A stretch of DNA of 64,000 nt from Brachynemurus nebulosus (taxonomy: Eukaryota; Arthropoda; Insecta; Neuroptera; Myrmeleontidae). Position 1 is the first letter of the stretch; each line of letters starts with the position of its first letter. Position numbers and translations under genes: made by a program. Of this stretch, positions 50,658 to 62,207 are shown piece after piece. The stretch spans positions 165,327,498-165,391,497 of the forward strand of contig JAPWDM010000001.1 in assembly GCA_035578155.1 (NCBI GenBank). The letters run 5' to 3'. The notes under the pieces were generated by a model that saw only the letters and a program-made list of their open reading frames with translations, did not search any database and was not told the origin of the DNA.

Positions 50658-51107
50658 AATCTAAGCAGGGCCGGATCTAGGGGGGCAGCGGGGGCACGTG
50701 CCCCCCCCCCCCCTGTATGATTTTAGGGGCGCCAAAAACGTAATTTGATGGGCGCGGAAATGGTGAAATTTTTTTGGGCGGAGCAAAATTTAAAAAATTT
50801 TTGAAGTGAGGAGCAAAAAAAAAAAAGGTCGACAGTCATAATTTATGATAGGGTCAATGGTCCTGGAGCAAGTGATGAGCAAAAAAAAAAAACAAAAACG
50901 TGAATAGTAACAACTTATGATAGGGTTAAAGTGAATTTGTAAGTGATGACCAAAAAAAGAAAAAAAGGTCAATGATGCCGATTTATGGTAGGGTCCAGGT
51001 GACTTTTTTTTTGTCATCATCCAGGTAAAAATTTTTTTGCTGCGAGGAGCGCCAACAGGAAAATTTGCCCCCCTCCTTATAACTGTAGGTCCGGCCCTGA
51101 ATCTAAG
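50658..51107. mobile_element. hAT miniature with internal 65-75-bp repeats
   Basis: The element is 50666-51099, with exact 8-bp duplications AATCTAAG (50658-50665, 51100-51107). Its ends are CAGGGCCGGATCTAG and the inverse of TAGGTCCGGCCCTG. It belongs to the same general type as 44453-44908. A 13-C run lies near the left end. About three tandem units follow (about 50806-51003), each with AGTGA(G/T)GA(G/C)CAAAAAAA and TTATGATAGGGT. Confidence 0.9.
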
Positions 51108-51310
51108 CACAATGGTTATTATAGAATACTTAGTAATTTGTAAAAAAATAAGTCACTTTTTCTGTTTAAAATTGTATTTCTTAATTTTTGTCGAAAAATC
51201 GTTAACACATACATATATTGCACATAAAAATAGTTATACAAAAGACACTGAGTACTGAATCGAACATATTTACATATGTTCCCTTGAGAAACCACAGGTA
51301 TTAAATTTTG

Positions 51311-51674
51311 AAGCATGATTCCATTTTAGTAAGCTCAACTTGGAACCACGGAGACTTATTTATAAATATTAGATAAACCATTAAATTAATGCTTTGACCG
51401 CCATTAAAGTAATCCCATCAGTCAATTTTTTTGCTCACATCAGGCAATTTTTTTGCTTCAATATCTTAATGCATATGTAATACACAGCATTCTGACGCAT
51501 GACTTCATTTCAGTAAACCCAACTTGTAACCACGAAGACTTGTTTATAAATATTAGATAAACCATTAAATTAATGCTTTGATCGCCATTAAAGTAATCCC
51601 ATCAGTCAATTTTTTCCTCACATCAGTCAATTTTTTTGCTTCAATTTCTTAATGTATATGTAATACACAGCATT
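51311..51674 (+). repeat. Two tandem copies of about 181 bp
   Basis: 51311-51492 and 51493-51674 match closely. Shared sequence includes ATAAATATTAGATAAACCAT, CGCCATTAAAGTAATCCCAT and TAATACACAGCATTCT. Each unit itself contains CACATCAG-CAATTTTTTTGC twice. Confidence 0.85.
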
Positions 51675-51811
51675 CTCTCTAGTCGATTCTCTCTCCGCAA
51701 TGACAAAAGACACCTAGTGACTGTAAAATAAATTTCCACTAACGGTTCCTTGTTAGCTAAAACTCATTTTTCCCATTCAATAATCGTCCCATTCATTAAG
51801 TCTCTCCCCTA

Positions 51812-54065
51812 CTTTATAGTCGGATTAAAATTAATTTAAAAAAAATTAAAGAAGTAATTTTCTTATCTATATTTTAATCGGTTAATTTATCCTAATCAAA
51901 CATAACTATGGAAACTAAAAATTGCAATATAAAATCAATGGACAATATTTGACAGTTCGAAATGTCATAAGTTGCACAAGACTAAAAATCAACAATTCTA
52001 GATTTAAGGGAATTGAGAACAAAACAAAATATACAACTAATTATACAATATTGCATTATCATCAAAATTATATATATAAAATTAAAAACCTCTAGCTCAA
52101 TTAGAAGTTGTCTAAATTTTGATTGTAAGATTTGATCTAAACAAACAAGCTAACATTAGTTTTTAAAAAAATATATTTAAAATCCTAGAGATGCAGACGT
52201 CCGCGTTGCCGTGTAATTAATAATTATTTACATAAAATTTAAATAGTTTCTCACGGAAGAAAACCATAACATAACGCCCCTAAGTAATATTAAAAATGCT
52301 AACTGATTCAATACTAAACATCAAAAGATAACTTTCTAAATTGTTCAAATTTTATTTTATAACTTTTTTGCATTATTCATTTATTTATCAATTAGGAATA
52401 AAAGGTCATAATTCATAAAATATAAAATATCATAATTTCGAAAAACATCAACCTACGCTGAATTTTTTTTCTTCTTTTTGTTAAAAACAAATTGATTAAA
52501 AATATAAAATCTTGTTAACACAGATTGTTTTCTTGTCTCACCGTTTCCTACAATATGAATAAAAATTCAATTTTGGCAAGAGAAAGTGTTGCCAATTTAC
52601 AAAAACGTAATATTTTAGAAAAATTACAATAATAAAAATGTAGTATATAAATTATGTACCTACTTCCAGTTATTATATTTTATCTTTGAATTCATCAGTG
52701 ACACTGTAGACTGTAGAGGTATCTAAATGAGACGAAATCGATAAATTAATTGAAAAAGAAATTTTTTGTGTTACTTTTTCTTATTCAAAATGTTATGACA
52801 ACCGATTTACTTTCTTTTACTATCTCATTTTATTACGGTTATTTGAATATTAATATAATAATAATGATCTACTTATTAAAATAATCGTTATCAACTTATC
52901 AGCTACAAAGTTATTAGCATACGTATTTAATTATTAAATACACTTAAATTAATATATAAAAATATGTAGTGACTTACAATCGTTAACTTATTTGCTCTAC
53001 TTTTTTCTGTACAATAAATTTATAATTATCATATTTGTATACCGATAAAGATCTTCACTTTTCTATTCTGATTATACAAAAACATTTGTAAAAATAAAGA
53101 AAGAAATTAGGAAATTAAATGGATAGTTCTATCAATAAAAAAAAAGCGTATGATGATATCTGTCCTATAAATAGTAATATATTAGTGGGCCAACGGACTT
53201 GAAAAAGTTTAAATGTCTATAGTTTTATTTTTTAATAGATTTTCAACCATTAAAAAAAATCTCAAATATTTTGGTTACTGAGGTGACCTGATGAAAAACT
53301 TAACATATTTTGTTATTTAATACATTTCAAAGATGTCCCCACTGAACTAGCTGTGTATATAGGTATGTCGGTGAAGCTTTAAGTATGTCGTATCTGTCAT
53401 TCATGTAACCACGGTAATATTATTGAAAGTGTAAACATTCAATATTACAGATTATTTTTTTTTTAAATAATTTGTTCCCAAATTAAAATATTCCCAATTG
53501 TTTTTAATTTTCTCTATATTACGTAAAAAAATAAGAACGTAACAACGTAAATAAAAAAAATGAAAATTTGTTTTCAAATTTATATTATATATGTATTAAA
53601 CATATAGGTACACTATACATAATTATGATATACAGTATCAAATTATGTATTTGTTAATGTTACATACATATTTACATATAGTGAGTAATTTATGTAACTT
53701 ATTTTATACCTAGTACCTAGTATAAGTAAAATTTAAAAAAAAATCTACACCACTGAACTTTTAGTGAACCCCTCTACACACTTCCAAAGCTTCAATGTTG
53801 GTATCCCAAAACTTAGGTAATGGCAAGTCCATTTTATTCTATAGTCCGTGTCCGTGCTCTATAGTCCCATTTAAGAAGGAAAACCTAAGTTATATCTACC
53901 TTTCTTGACGGAGACATCCAGTGGACTGATTGGATGAATATTTAAGAAAACAGTTTCCTAATTTATCCTTATGTTCATTATTTATAGAATAATTTTACAA
54001 GTGAATTTTTCTACCGAGTGACATTGTTACGATTGAAACAGAGCCATTCTGTCGATTTTATGATA
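51812..54065. other. Long AT-rich spacer, nothing recognised
   Basis: No domain-bearing frame, RNA or paired termini were seen in 2.2 kb. Confidence 0.4.
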
Positions 54066-54955
54066 TACCGTAAAACCGTCTAGACCCGGACACTTTTTTA
54101 AATTTTTTGGTATGGTTTTATGTTTATACATGTTTCCTTCATAGATACCACCAATAAAAGTATTACTATTAGAAAGAGCGTATATTATTTGTTATATCCC
54201 TGACCCATTTATTTCATTATAAGCAAAAATAAAAAAAATAAAAAATAATTAGTAAGTGTCCGGGTCTACACCCCAAATCCGTCTTGACCCGGACACTTAC
54301 TTAAATAATATAATAACATGCAAACTAACCTCTCCCGTCGGGTTTAGGATAGTGTTTTATATTATCTGATGTCTTTGAACCTGTCAAAGACTTCAAAATG
54401 TTTTGTGGGAAGGGAGAGGGGACAATGCATAGTATGCCTCTCTATAAAGTAAACATACGATATGACACCAGAAGGAGGCATAAACCGCGTAATTCTGGGG
54501 GGAATATTAACGTATGGGCAGTGGGAGTTACAACTGGTGCGAATCGCGGCTATAGTGTAATAAACTGATGTGTCCGGGTCTAAACGGATATACATATATA
54601 GCATGTATTTTTTTATATATACATCGAATATAACTTCAAACATCATTAAATGATGCGCGATAAGATTCTGAACACATACATGTCAAAACTAAAACAATAC
54701 AACAATTATGACGAAAATTACATGTCTAAGTTAGACACACATTTTATTTCTTTGAAAAACTGTAGGATAGTAATCCTGTAAAATGAGATAGTAAATGTTG
54801 AAATCCGTAGTTTTTATTCGTACAACTGTTTAGAGGATGTTTTTCTCTCTCTAATGACGTCAAGAACAAATATTTATTGTTGCAGGTTAATGTAGAAATT
54901 ATTTAATTTGAAGATTATTGGTGCAAAGTGTCCGGGTCTAGACGGTTTTACGGTA
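54066..54955 (-). mobile_element. TA-flanked element M, copy 2
   Basis: The element is 54068-54953, with TA at 54066-54067 and 54954-54955. Its terminal repeats CCGTAAAACCGTCTAGACCC and its inverse are exact. It is inverted relative to the copy at 7960-8872 and matches along the length. An internal hairpin pair, AAGTGTCCGGGTCTA near 54255 and TTGACCCGGACACTTA near 54286, repeats the terminal motif. Where copy 1 has (AT)n, this copy has only TTTTATATATACATCGAATA. The minus-strand frame at 54362-54646 matches the shadow in copy 1 and is not a gene. Confidence 0.85.
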
Positions 54956-55983
54956 TCAAAAAGCACAGACGGCCAGAATGCATTTTAAGCAATAGAAATA
55001 AAATATGATGCTACAGCAAAAAACAGTGAAAGATAAGAAAAATTAAGAAACTGAAAGAAGATAACCCGAAAATAATTTCCCACATAGGTTTTCAATTTTT
55101 GTTTTGTTTTGTTTTATTTTTTTTTTTTTATTTATTTTTTTTTTTTTAGAAAAACCAATATAAAACATATATACAGATTAGAACTGCTTGTCGATTTTAG
55201 AATTTTTATTTTGGGTATGTCCGAATTTTTCTATATTATAAGCATACAATTTATAGGCGTAATTTTCCTTGAAGCTATAAATTTTTTACTGTATAATTCT
55301 GAAACTAGACAAAAGATGAAATTTCAATGAATTGCGTAATATGCCTTTGGAAGGCCCACATACTACTGAAATTGATTTAAGTATTTAATTAGATCTGAGC
55401 AGTAGAGGAAAAGGAAGCACAGTTATTATCCTAAATAAGTTTAATAAAAAATAAATATAAAATTCAGTTATACGAAACTATTTTATTTCAGATTAAAAAT
55501 TTAAGTGGGTTATAAGAAAAAAATTGAGATATTTTTACAAAAAGAAACATAAAGTTGTCAGAATTCTAGAATTAAATAAAACTCGCATAACATTTTTTTT
55601 ATTATTATGGGGTTTGGATTTAAAACTTCTTGTCATTTCAGATTGAGTACCCTGAAGTCTTTTTTATTTCTGAGAGATTTATATATACGAATTAGAGTTA
55701 TTAAGTACGAATCATGGTTGATTTTAAATGTGACTTGCTGATTTAAAATGTGACTTGATTTAAAAATGCTTAACTTAAGATCATACTTTAGACCTTTTTA
55801 TTAACTAACTTTTCTTATTTATTTTCTTCTTCATCCACCCAACCTACCCACTAGAATCACCACTGCTGAGTAATTGTATAAGAATTAACATTACAGATGC
55901 TTATAAACCTATACATATTTTAATAAAATTAAAATATGTAACTATGGACAATATGTTTTTCGAATAACAATTAATTAACTTAC
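54956..55983. other. AT-rich DNA next to the SDR exon, probably intron
   Basis: Downstream (minus-strand sense) of the exon donor site, so presumably intron. No second exon of the same family was recognised here or further left. Confidence 0.4.
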
Positions 55984-56212
55984 CATCTTCACCAGCTGGC
56001 AAATGTGCACGTATAATATCAGCGGCCTCATGTAATAAATCCTCACGTGTTACATCCAGCGGCAATGCAACCAACATCCCCTGCCCACGGTACGGTATGC
56101 TTTCACGTTCTTTAACCCACGCTCGCGCAGCACGTAACGCTGCACAATCCTCATGCATATCACGTATACCGGCAAATACACGAAAACCACGTGTGCTCAG
56201 ATGTAAAGCCAC
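55984..56212 (-). CDS. Internal exon of a short-chain dehydrogenase/reductase
   Basis: This is the one convincing host exon. On the minus strand it reads VALHLSTRGFRVFAGIRD, then CAALRAARAWVKERES, then GMLVALPLDVTREDLLHEAA, then DIIRAHLPAGEDG. GFRVFAGIRD is the second strand of the Rossmann fold, where dinucleotide preference is set. LPLDVT is the D-V-(T/S) motif that contacts the adenine ring. The missing first strand (TGxxxGxG) should be in the preceding exon, and NNAG and YxxxK in later ones. The acceptor TTTTTGTTACAG precedes 56212 and the donor GTAAGT follows 55984. Length is 229 bp: it enters in phase 0 and leaves after one base of a codon. Its GC content is far above the flanks. The order resembles SDR9C/17-beta-HSD2-type enzymes (retinol or steroid), but substrate and gene name are not determinable. 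The open frame running past both splice sites (55901-56221) is read-through. Confidence 0.85.
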
Positions 56213-56324
56213 CTGTAACAAAAATGAAAAAAAAAGAAAGAATTAAAAATGTTATTTTTTTTAAAAGTGATTCATAATAATGGATGTTTATGAGTTTATC
56301 TTAACATTTATTTATACACAGATA

Positions 56325-56823
56325 TACACTACCGTCCAAAAGTTTGGAAGCATTAAGAAAATTCAGTAAAACGATCAGTGGACAAACGTTAATCACATTT
56401 AGTTGGTTTAAAATAAGAATTTTCTTTGGACATGTTAATCATATTTAATTATACTAATATTGCTACAAAAAACAAATTTGTTACTTAGATATTAGATTAA
56501 TAGATTCTGGCTTCATCAAAGTAACCACCTCTTTTCTTGATGACTTGTTCACAAATTCTGGACATCCTGTTTAGAAGTTTATCAAAATATTCTTTTTCCA
56601 ATTTTTCCATTCATCTTTTAAGAATGTCCAGACCTGTGCTGCAAATGTAAAAGCTTCTATAATTTTAAAAGTGTAAAAGCTTCTATAATTTTTAGTTGTT
56701 ATTATGGTACGAACTAATTTATTTTAATAACACAAACTAATTTATTAAAATGTCTGGAAAAGAAATTTTGTAATCTGCAAAAATAATTTATGTTTGCCTC
56801 CAAACTTTTGGACGATAGTAGTA
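56325..56823 (-). mobile_element. Internally deleted Tc1-type element
   Basis: The element is 56327-56821, flanked by TA (56325-56326, 56822-56823). Its inverted ends CACTACCGTCCAAAAGTTTG and the inverse of CAAACTTTTGGACGATAGTAG are of the classical Tc1 type with CCAAAAGTTTGG. It lies about 110 bp upstream of the SDR exon (minus-strand sense), so presumably in the preceding intron. Confidence 0.85.
56497..56640 (-). pseudogene. Tc1-type transposase C-terminal relic
   Basis: On the minus strand two overlapping frames give VWTFLKDEWKNWKK and then, after a shift, EYFDKLLNRMSRICEQVIKK, then RGGYFDEARIY and a stop at 56497-56499. The pattern L-x-x-x-W, then L-x-x-x-M-x-R-(I)-x-x-V-I-x-x-(R/K)GG is the last helix pair of Tc1 transposases. 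The DDE core is deleted. It is not the same subfamily as the relic at 42397, since the residues after GG differ and the inverted ends are unrelated. Confidence 0.75.
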
Positions 56824-58213
56824 TATTGTATGTATGTAGATACAACGTGAAACAGCTGCAGTTAGATCTTGTTACTGTAAAAGGGAGTCTGTACGTTGAA
56901 CAGCTTGAAGATTTCAATATTTATTATCGAATTTATTTTGTTTGATATCAGTATAGCAGATGATTTTGCAACATAATTGAACTATATTAAGTATTTATGT
57001 TGGATCAATAATTTGATCGCAATATAATCAGATTGTCGATGAACTCTATTCGTTGATTTTTACAAAGAAAAGTTCTCAACTGTCAATTCGTAATTTTGAT
57101 GAAACTTGCTTTATGTATATAGTGCAAGCAAAAATAACGGATCCGTATTTTTAGCCATTTAAGTGGTGAAAATACTCCTCAAAGGTAAAATTTTAATTTT
57201 GTATAATTACTTAAAAACTACAGCAGTTAGAAAAACACTTTAAATTGACACAACACTTTATTTTTAAAGGGTTTTCTACTGATGTGTATAAATGCAGGGT
57301 CGGACCTACTGGAAGGGCCGTTCAGGTAAAATTGGGGGTAAATTTGTAATAGGCTGAATACACGAGTACTTCGATATATTAAAATTTGAATAGTATATAT
57401 GAAAACTACATGAACCATTATGTACCTACTAAGGAAATTGCATAAGAAAATTCATTATTGATAATTTTCGTTCAATCTCCTTTTTAAAATTCATGAATTT
57501 CTTCAGATTTGTTCGAGCGATCCTTCTGGTAATAAAGGTTGCGAATAGCGTTTTTTAAGTTTACCGCTACCCATCGCCCAAAAAAATGAACAAAAGTATC
57601 TTTTTATATATATGATTCAATTCGAGAATCCCCAAAATCGAAATTCAATTTCATATCTATAATAATTAAAACGATCACACTATGTGCTAATTTTCAAATT
57701 TTCGCGGCGAACGGTTTCAGAGAAAAATACCTATGATAGACGAACGGACACCGAAGTGATTCCATACGTTTTCCGTTTTGCCAATTTTGGTACGGAACAC
57801 TAAAACACAAAGTTACATTTTGTTACATATTAAAAAATATTTTTCTAACTAGAATCAATTTGTTATATTAACAACGAATTTTTCAAAATTCGTTGTTAAT
57901 ATAATTGTTATAAATTTACGAATTTTTCAAAATTCATTGTTAATATAATTGTTATAAATTTAAGAATAAGTAAAAAAATAAAATTAAAAAAATTATATCA
58001 ATTTGTTATCTTCTACACGTACGACTAGTGCGAAAAAGACAAACTTCTTTGTTACAATTTAAAACACTGATGACTATGCAGAACTGTGCACAAGAATAAC
58101 TCGTTTCTAATGTCACCATATTCGCCAAATAACATTGTTTTAATTATATAGACACGCACATAGACGTACGAATAATACCCACTTCCAATGTGGCTCTAGC
58201 CTTATAGCACCTT
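56824..58213. other. Spacer with a solo hAT-like end and small palindromes
   Basis: CAGGGTCGGACCTACTGG near 57295 looks like a single hAT terminus without a partner. At about 57868-57960, AACGAATTTTTCAAAATTCGTT pairs with itself and a 45-bp unit is repeated. No gene seen. Confidence 0.4.
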
Positions 58214-58989
58214 ATCCTATCCAGGGGCGTAGCTACCGCCGTATCAGCCGTATCAATGATACGGAGTCCCCGGGCTACAGAGGCCCCTAACGTGTGTAAG
58301 CAAAAATTAGTAAAATGTTATCCATAATGTCACTTAATCTCGTACTTCCCGGGAAAAAAACATGTAAAAAAACTGTCATACATGCCTATAGAGTTTTCAC
58401 TTCAGACATGACAAAAGTCAAAAAAGCAATCTCTTTTTTTCCCGGGTTAATTGCTCTGAAAACATGCTAAAAATCTGAAATTCAAAAAATTCATTCCATT
58501 AACGACTCATGGAATTATTTCTGATAAAATTCAACAGCCTTGTATCCAGTTTTCCGGAGGTAATAACAGCATGCTTTCTATTCTTGACCCTTTCAGTTAC
58601 AACCACAACAGTTGAAAGAAGTTTTTCAAAATTAAAACTGATAAAAAATTACCTAAGGACTTCGATGGGGCAGGAACGGCTATCAGACTTGTCACTATTG
58701 TCTATAGAGGCAGAAATTTTAGGAAAACTGAAACCGTCTTCAGCTATACATAGATGATTTAATAAATCAATTTGCCGAAAAAAAGGCAAGAAAAGTGTAT
58801 ATTTAATTTGAAGTGTTTGGCTAGCTCAAATTCTAGGAGCAAGCGATAACTTATAATCAATAAATATTTATTTTAATTTAATGCAAGCATTTTCGTTTCT
58901 TTTGTGAGAAATCTTTACTCTTCATTTGGGCCCCGCAACTAATTTTGATACAGGGCCCCTCCAAGGCACGCTACGTCACTGATCCTATC
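58214..58989 (+). mobile_element. Internally deleted hAT element
   Basis: The element is 58222-58981, with exact 8-bp duplications ATCCTATC (58214-58221, 58982-58989). Its ends CAGGGGCGTAGCTACCGCC and the inverse of GCACGCTACGTCACTG match as CAG-GRCGTAGC. GGCCCC motifs lie inside each end. It keeps only the C-terminal part of a transposase. Confidence 0.9.
58509..58804 (+). pseudogene. hAT transposase C-terminal dimerisation domain relic
   Basis: The frame reads FPEVITACFLFLTLSVTTTT, then VERSFSKLKLIKNYLRTSMG, then QERLSDLSLLSIEAEI. This is the hAT C-terminal (Dimer_Tnp_hAT) region: L-x-(L/I)-(P/S)-V-(T/S)-x-x-x-x-ERSFS-x-L-K-x-IK, then (M)-x-(Q)-x-RL-x-x-L-x-x-LSIE. The ERSFSKLKLIKNYLR form with SIE is typical of ZMYM-type hAT relatives. 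The frame stops at 58755-58757. One base out of frame it continues DDLINQFAEKKARKVYI to a stop at 58805-58807, the natural end of such proteins, so there is one frameshift. The N-terminal zinc finger and catalytic residues are absent. Confidence 0.85.
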
Positions 58990-60208
58990 TAACCCATTCT
59001 TAGAGTACCTAGCTTAAAAAAAGGTTCAGGAGCTTCACAAAATCATAAAGGAAATCCTACTGTTCAGAATTTTTTATTTACTTCTATATGATTACTATGG
59101 TATTTTAATTAATTTCATAGTGGAAATAATTAGTCATCCAATTTTTTTTTTAAATTACCTTGGTAAAAAAAATTAATTTTCAGTTATTTACCTATAACTA
59201 TGCGAAAATTGAAAAGACAAAATTAAAATAAAACTATAATTAAACATGGTTTTTGAGCAAAGATATATCTTTTTTAATATACTGTATGATACTTTTTAAA
59301 ACTTATTTAATTACAACAATTAAGTGTAAGGTTATTCATAAATAATTTCAAATTTTCATTAATTATATTATACAAATTTAATATAATTGACACCTTTGAT
59401 AAATTATTAAAAAAATAAATAGAAAATGTTTGTTTTAAATTATTCAAAAAATATGTATGTGTAACAAAACTAATTAAATGAACAGAAATGTACATAATTT
59501 ATATTAGCGATGAGAATGGAGTCGAATTTTTTGATTAAAATGAGTCACTTAAATCATCACAAAAACTACAGGCTTTAATTATGGAAGAAAGCTCTTTTAT
59601 TTAATCCATCATACAATTACACAATTCGGTCTAGATTTCTTTAAAATTTTAACTACAAGTTCTGTACTGTCAAAAACAATTGTATCGTGTATTCGTAAAG
59701 AGTCGCTAACTCTTTTTTTACGAATTTCGACGTTAATCAGTTTTTATTATACTTGCCCAGTACCTATATAGTTCTTTCCTTAGGTTACTTGGTTCCTGCT
59801 GAGAATAAATCAAGAATTAGTCTATTATTAAAATTATGTTTCGATCCAATAGCTATCTTCATGACATAATTAGTTCCAAATTGTACTATTTCCCACATTT
59901 ACCAATCAGGATGCGTAAATGTAACAGCGCAGTCGCAACTGTAAATTGTGATTCGTAAATATTCGACCAGAAAAAAATTTGACTCTCTCACATTACCGAA
60001 TTTATTACAATATCGCGTAGAATTGTTCTCACTACATATATAAGTTCTCAATACAAAAATTCACGATTATCGGACTGGAGTAGCACTCGAACAAGCGATT
60101 CGGTACCCTAATTGGTAAGGCGCTTGGCTACAAACAAGACATTCGGGTTCGTTCACTATGTGAATTTTAATTAGAATTGCGTATTGATTGTTCCATATTG
60201 CATATTCA
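58990..60208. other. AT-rich spacer, nothing firmly recognised
   Basis: No coding frame stands out. A weak tRNA-like stretch at about 60098-60160 was considered and rejected (see below). Confidence 0.4.
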
Positions 60209-60957
60209 TACGCGGAGAGAAAAATCATATAATTTTTGTAGATAAAATTTCAGAAAAATTACCATGCTCTCTTATAATGCGCGCGCGATCGACGACCAAA
60301 GTAAAAAATATATTATAGCATGGTAAAATTTAATGTGCTAACACAACTTTTATCACACTTTTATGCATATATGTTATAGTTTAATTCTTGTTGTCGTACT
60401 CTTTCATTTGCGCATCTGATCCGCAACCTTATGTTGCTTGGGCTGTACTGTACGCACTGAGGAACAATATACGTATTCAAACCTGTAAACAATATATTCT
60501 AATACTGCAACAATATATTCTAATACTGAAGATAGTGAAGTAACAAAATGATGAATTAAACGATAACCATCCGTCCTGTAACACATTCTAATGAGCAGTG
60601 CTTCGACACGACACAACACTACACCAGCAGTGTGACCAGCTACTTGCAACACCACCAGTCTGGCTATGTGACCCTCATATATGATTGTGTTGATACGTTC
60701 TGCAGCTAGCCTCGCTATGTGACAGCGTTGATACCTTCTCTTTCTTTCTTTCTACTATTAGCTTCTTTTCTTCTTTTCTACTTTTCTTCTATTTTAAGAC
60801 AGCATGGTAATTTTTGTAAGAAAAACAATTAAAAAATATTTTTCTGTCGGCAATGGAACTTTTTACTATGCATGTACAAAATTGAATATGTTCGCCTTTT
60901 ACACGTCGATTGTAATGCTGAGCACAGTAATTTTTATATGAATTTTCTCTCTGTGTA
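60209..60957. mobile_element. TA-flanked element R-related, copy 2
   Basis: The element is 60211-60955, with TA at 60209-60210 and 60956-60957. Its ends CGCGGAGAGAAAAATCATAT and the inverse of ATATGAATTTTCTCTCTGTG share the CACAGAGARAAAAWTC pattern with 40210-41176. Inside are repeated ATTACCATGC and AGCATGGTAA motifs in both orientations (about 60260, 60318, 60804). A pyrimidine-rich stretch lies at about 60735-60795. No transposase. The minus-strand frame at 60404-60655 is not recognised. Confidence 0.75.
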
Positions 60958-61315
60958 GATTGTTCCACTATCGATTAGTCCAAGTCGGTAGACCATGCAA
61001 ATTAAATCATATAAAAATCATGATGCTAGAAATTCAGTCACATGATTTAAAGTCTGGATTTTGCACATCGCTCATAACAACACACGAGTCAAGTTATAAA
61101 AAATTGGATTAGAGTAAATAAAGTTGGATATACGTAATTCGAGTGAATCGAGTTAAACATAACTATGGAATCCCATCACTAATATACATATACATAAATT
61201 AGAAGAAATATCAAAAAATACATTTCAATTTCAAGAATAACTACATATCTAAAAAAGATACTATATAAATTAGTGAAATGAAAATAAACTAGTCTTTAAA
61301 CTATATGAAACATAA

Positions 61316-61876
61316 TACAGCTGAACTCTTTTTTATGCGGTCTTTTTTTGTTTGTTTGTACAATTTTTTTTATGCGATTTTTTAATGCGGTTTGTAAAAA
61401 AATGGCCATTAAAATGCATAATGTGAATCAAAATCAAGAGACAGTAAGAAACTTAAACAATTACTATAATAACTTCCTTTGATAAAAATACTTTTTAACG
61501 ACCTTTAGCATTTAATCAATACATTTCATAGGAATATAAATTATTGCATCATTTAATTTTTTTACACATGTATTTTTCAAATTTTTCGTAATAGGTATTA
61601 TAAAAAGGAAATAAAATGTTCCTACGTGTAAATTAATGCTTTATCTTGTTTATAGAAGCAACTTCTAAGGAAATTTCTAAGTTTTGATCATTTTGAGTGA
61701 CGTTTTTTCGATGAAACTTTTTTTATGCGGTTCCAACCAACCGCATAAAAAAAGTTTTTTGTACAATCTGGATCGAACTATACTTTTTATAGCTATTTAT
61801 GATATTTTTGAATATATTTTTTTGTGCGATTTTTTTTATGTGATCCCCCTACCGCACAAAAAAAGGATCGACTGTA
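61316..61876. mobile_element. Tigger/mariner-type miniature with central hairpin
   Basis: The element is 61318-61874, between TA pairs. Its ends are CAGCTGAACTCTTTTTTATG and the inverse of CACAAAAAAAGGATCGACTG. The phrase TTTTTTATGCGGT is repeated several times. Near 61726-61769, AAACTTTTTTTATGCGGTT pairs exactly with AACCGCATAAAAAAAGTTT around the loop CCAACC. The plus-strand frame at 61684-61914 is a chance frame. Confidence 0.75.
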
Positions 61877-62058
61877 TATTAATTTACAAATGTAACCTGA
61901 TACCCATAATGTAATAATGAAAAAAAAAAACTGAAATTGTGTCAAATTTGTTTAAATTAATAAAGAAAAATACTTATATGTGCGTAGAAGATTAATCCAA
62001 TACGTGTGTTAAACACCTCAATTTGAAAGAATCTAATAAATAATTTAGGTATTATAAA

Positions 62059-62207
62059 GGACCCTCCACATTCTCGTCGAGGTTGGACGAGGTTCCTCGC
62101 TGAGGTTGGCTGAGGCGTATGAATAGCATTAAAACACCAACCGCGAGGCACAACGAAATCACCGTGCATATGCTCGACTCGTCCAACCTCGGCGAGAATG
62201 TGGACTC
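62059..62207. mobile_element. Short miniature inverted-repeat element
   Basis: CTCCACATTCTCGTCGAGG and GGTTGGACGAGG on the left face CTCGTCCAACCTCGGCGAG and AATGTGGACTC on the right, over about 150 bp. It is higher in GC than its surroundings. The internal motif CGAGGTTGG recurs. No clear target duplication was found, although TCCACATT ends recall the Harbinger type at 1061. Confidence 0.7.

Larger units (their letters stand above)
50177..51811. mobile_element. Possible long inverted-repeat element containing a hAT
   Basis: TAGGGGAGAGACAAGTAAT at 50177 faces ATTAAGTCTCTCCCCTA ending at 51811. Just inside, each end has CATTC-related motifs (CACTGAATGGGACAAG, TCGTCCCATTCATTAAG). The ends are 1.63 kb apart, or about 1.2 kb without the nested hAT at 50666-51099. 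No transposase frame is recognised. The class is unassigned and the match could be partly fortuitous. Confidence 0.4.

Noticed and set aside
53281..53310. CTGATGAAAA near 53289 as a hammerhead core strand (also near 36967)
   Set aside because: No GAAA strand with pairable stems in the expected positions.
60098..60160. tRNA-like stretch (CCTAATTGGTAAGG D-arm-like, CTTG...CAAG anticodon-stem-like, GGGTTCG T-loop-like)
   Set aside because: No acceptor stem pairing, an 8-nt anticodon loop and a poor T stem. At best it is a decayed tRNA-derived SINE head.
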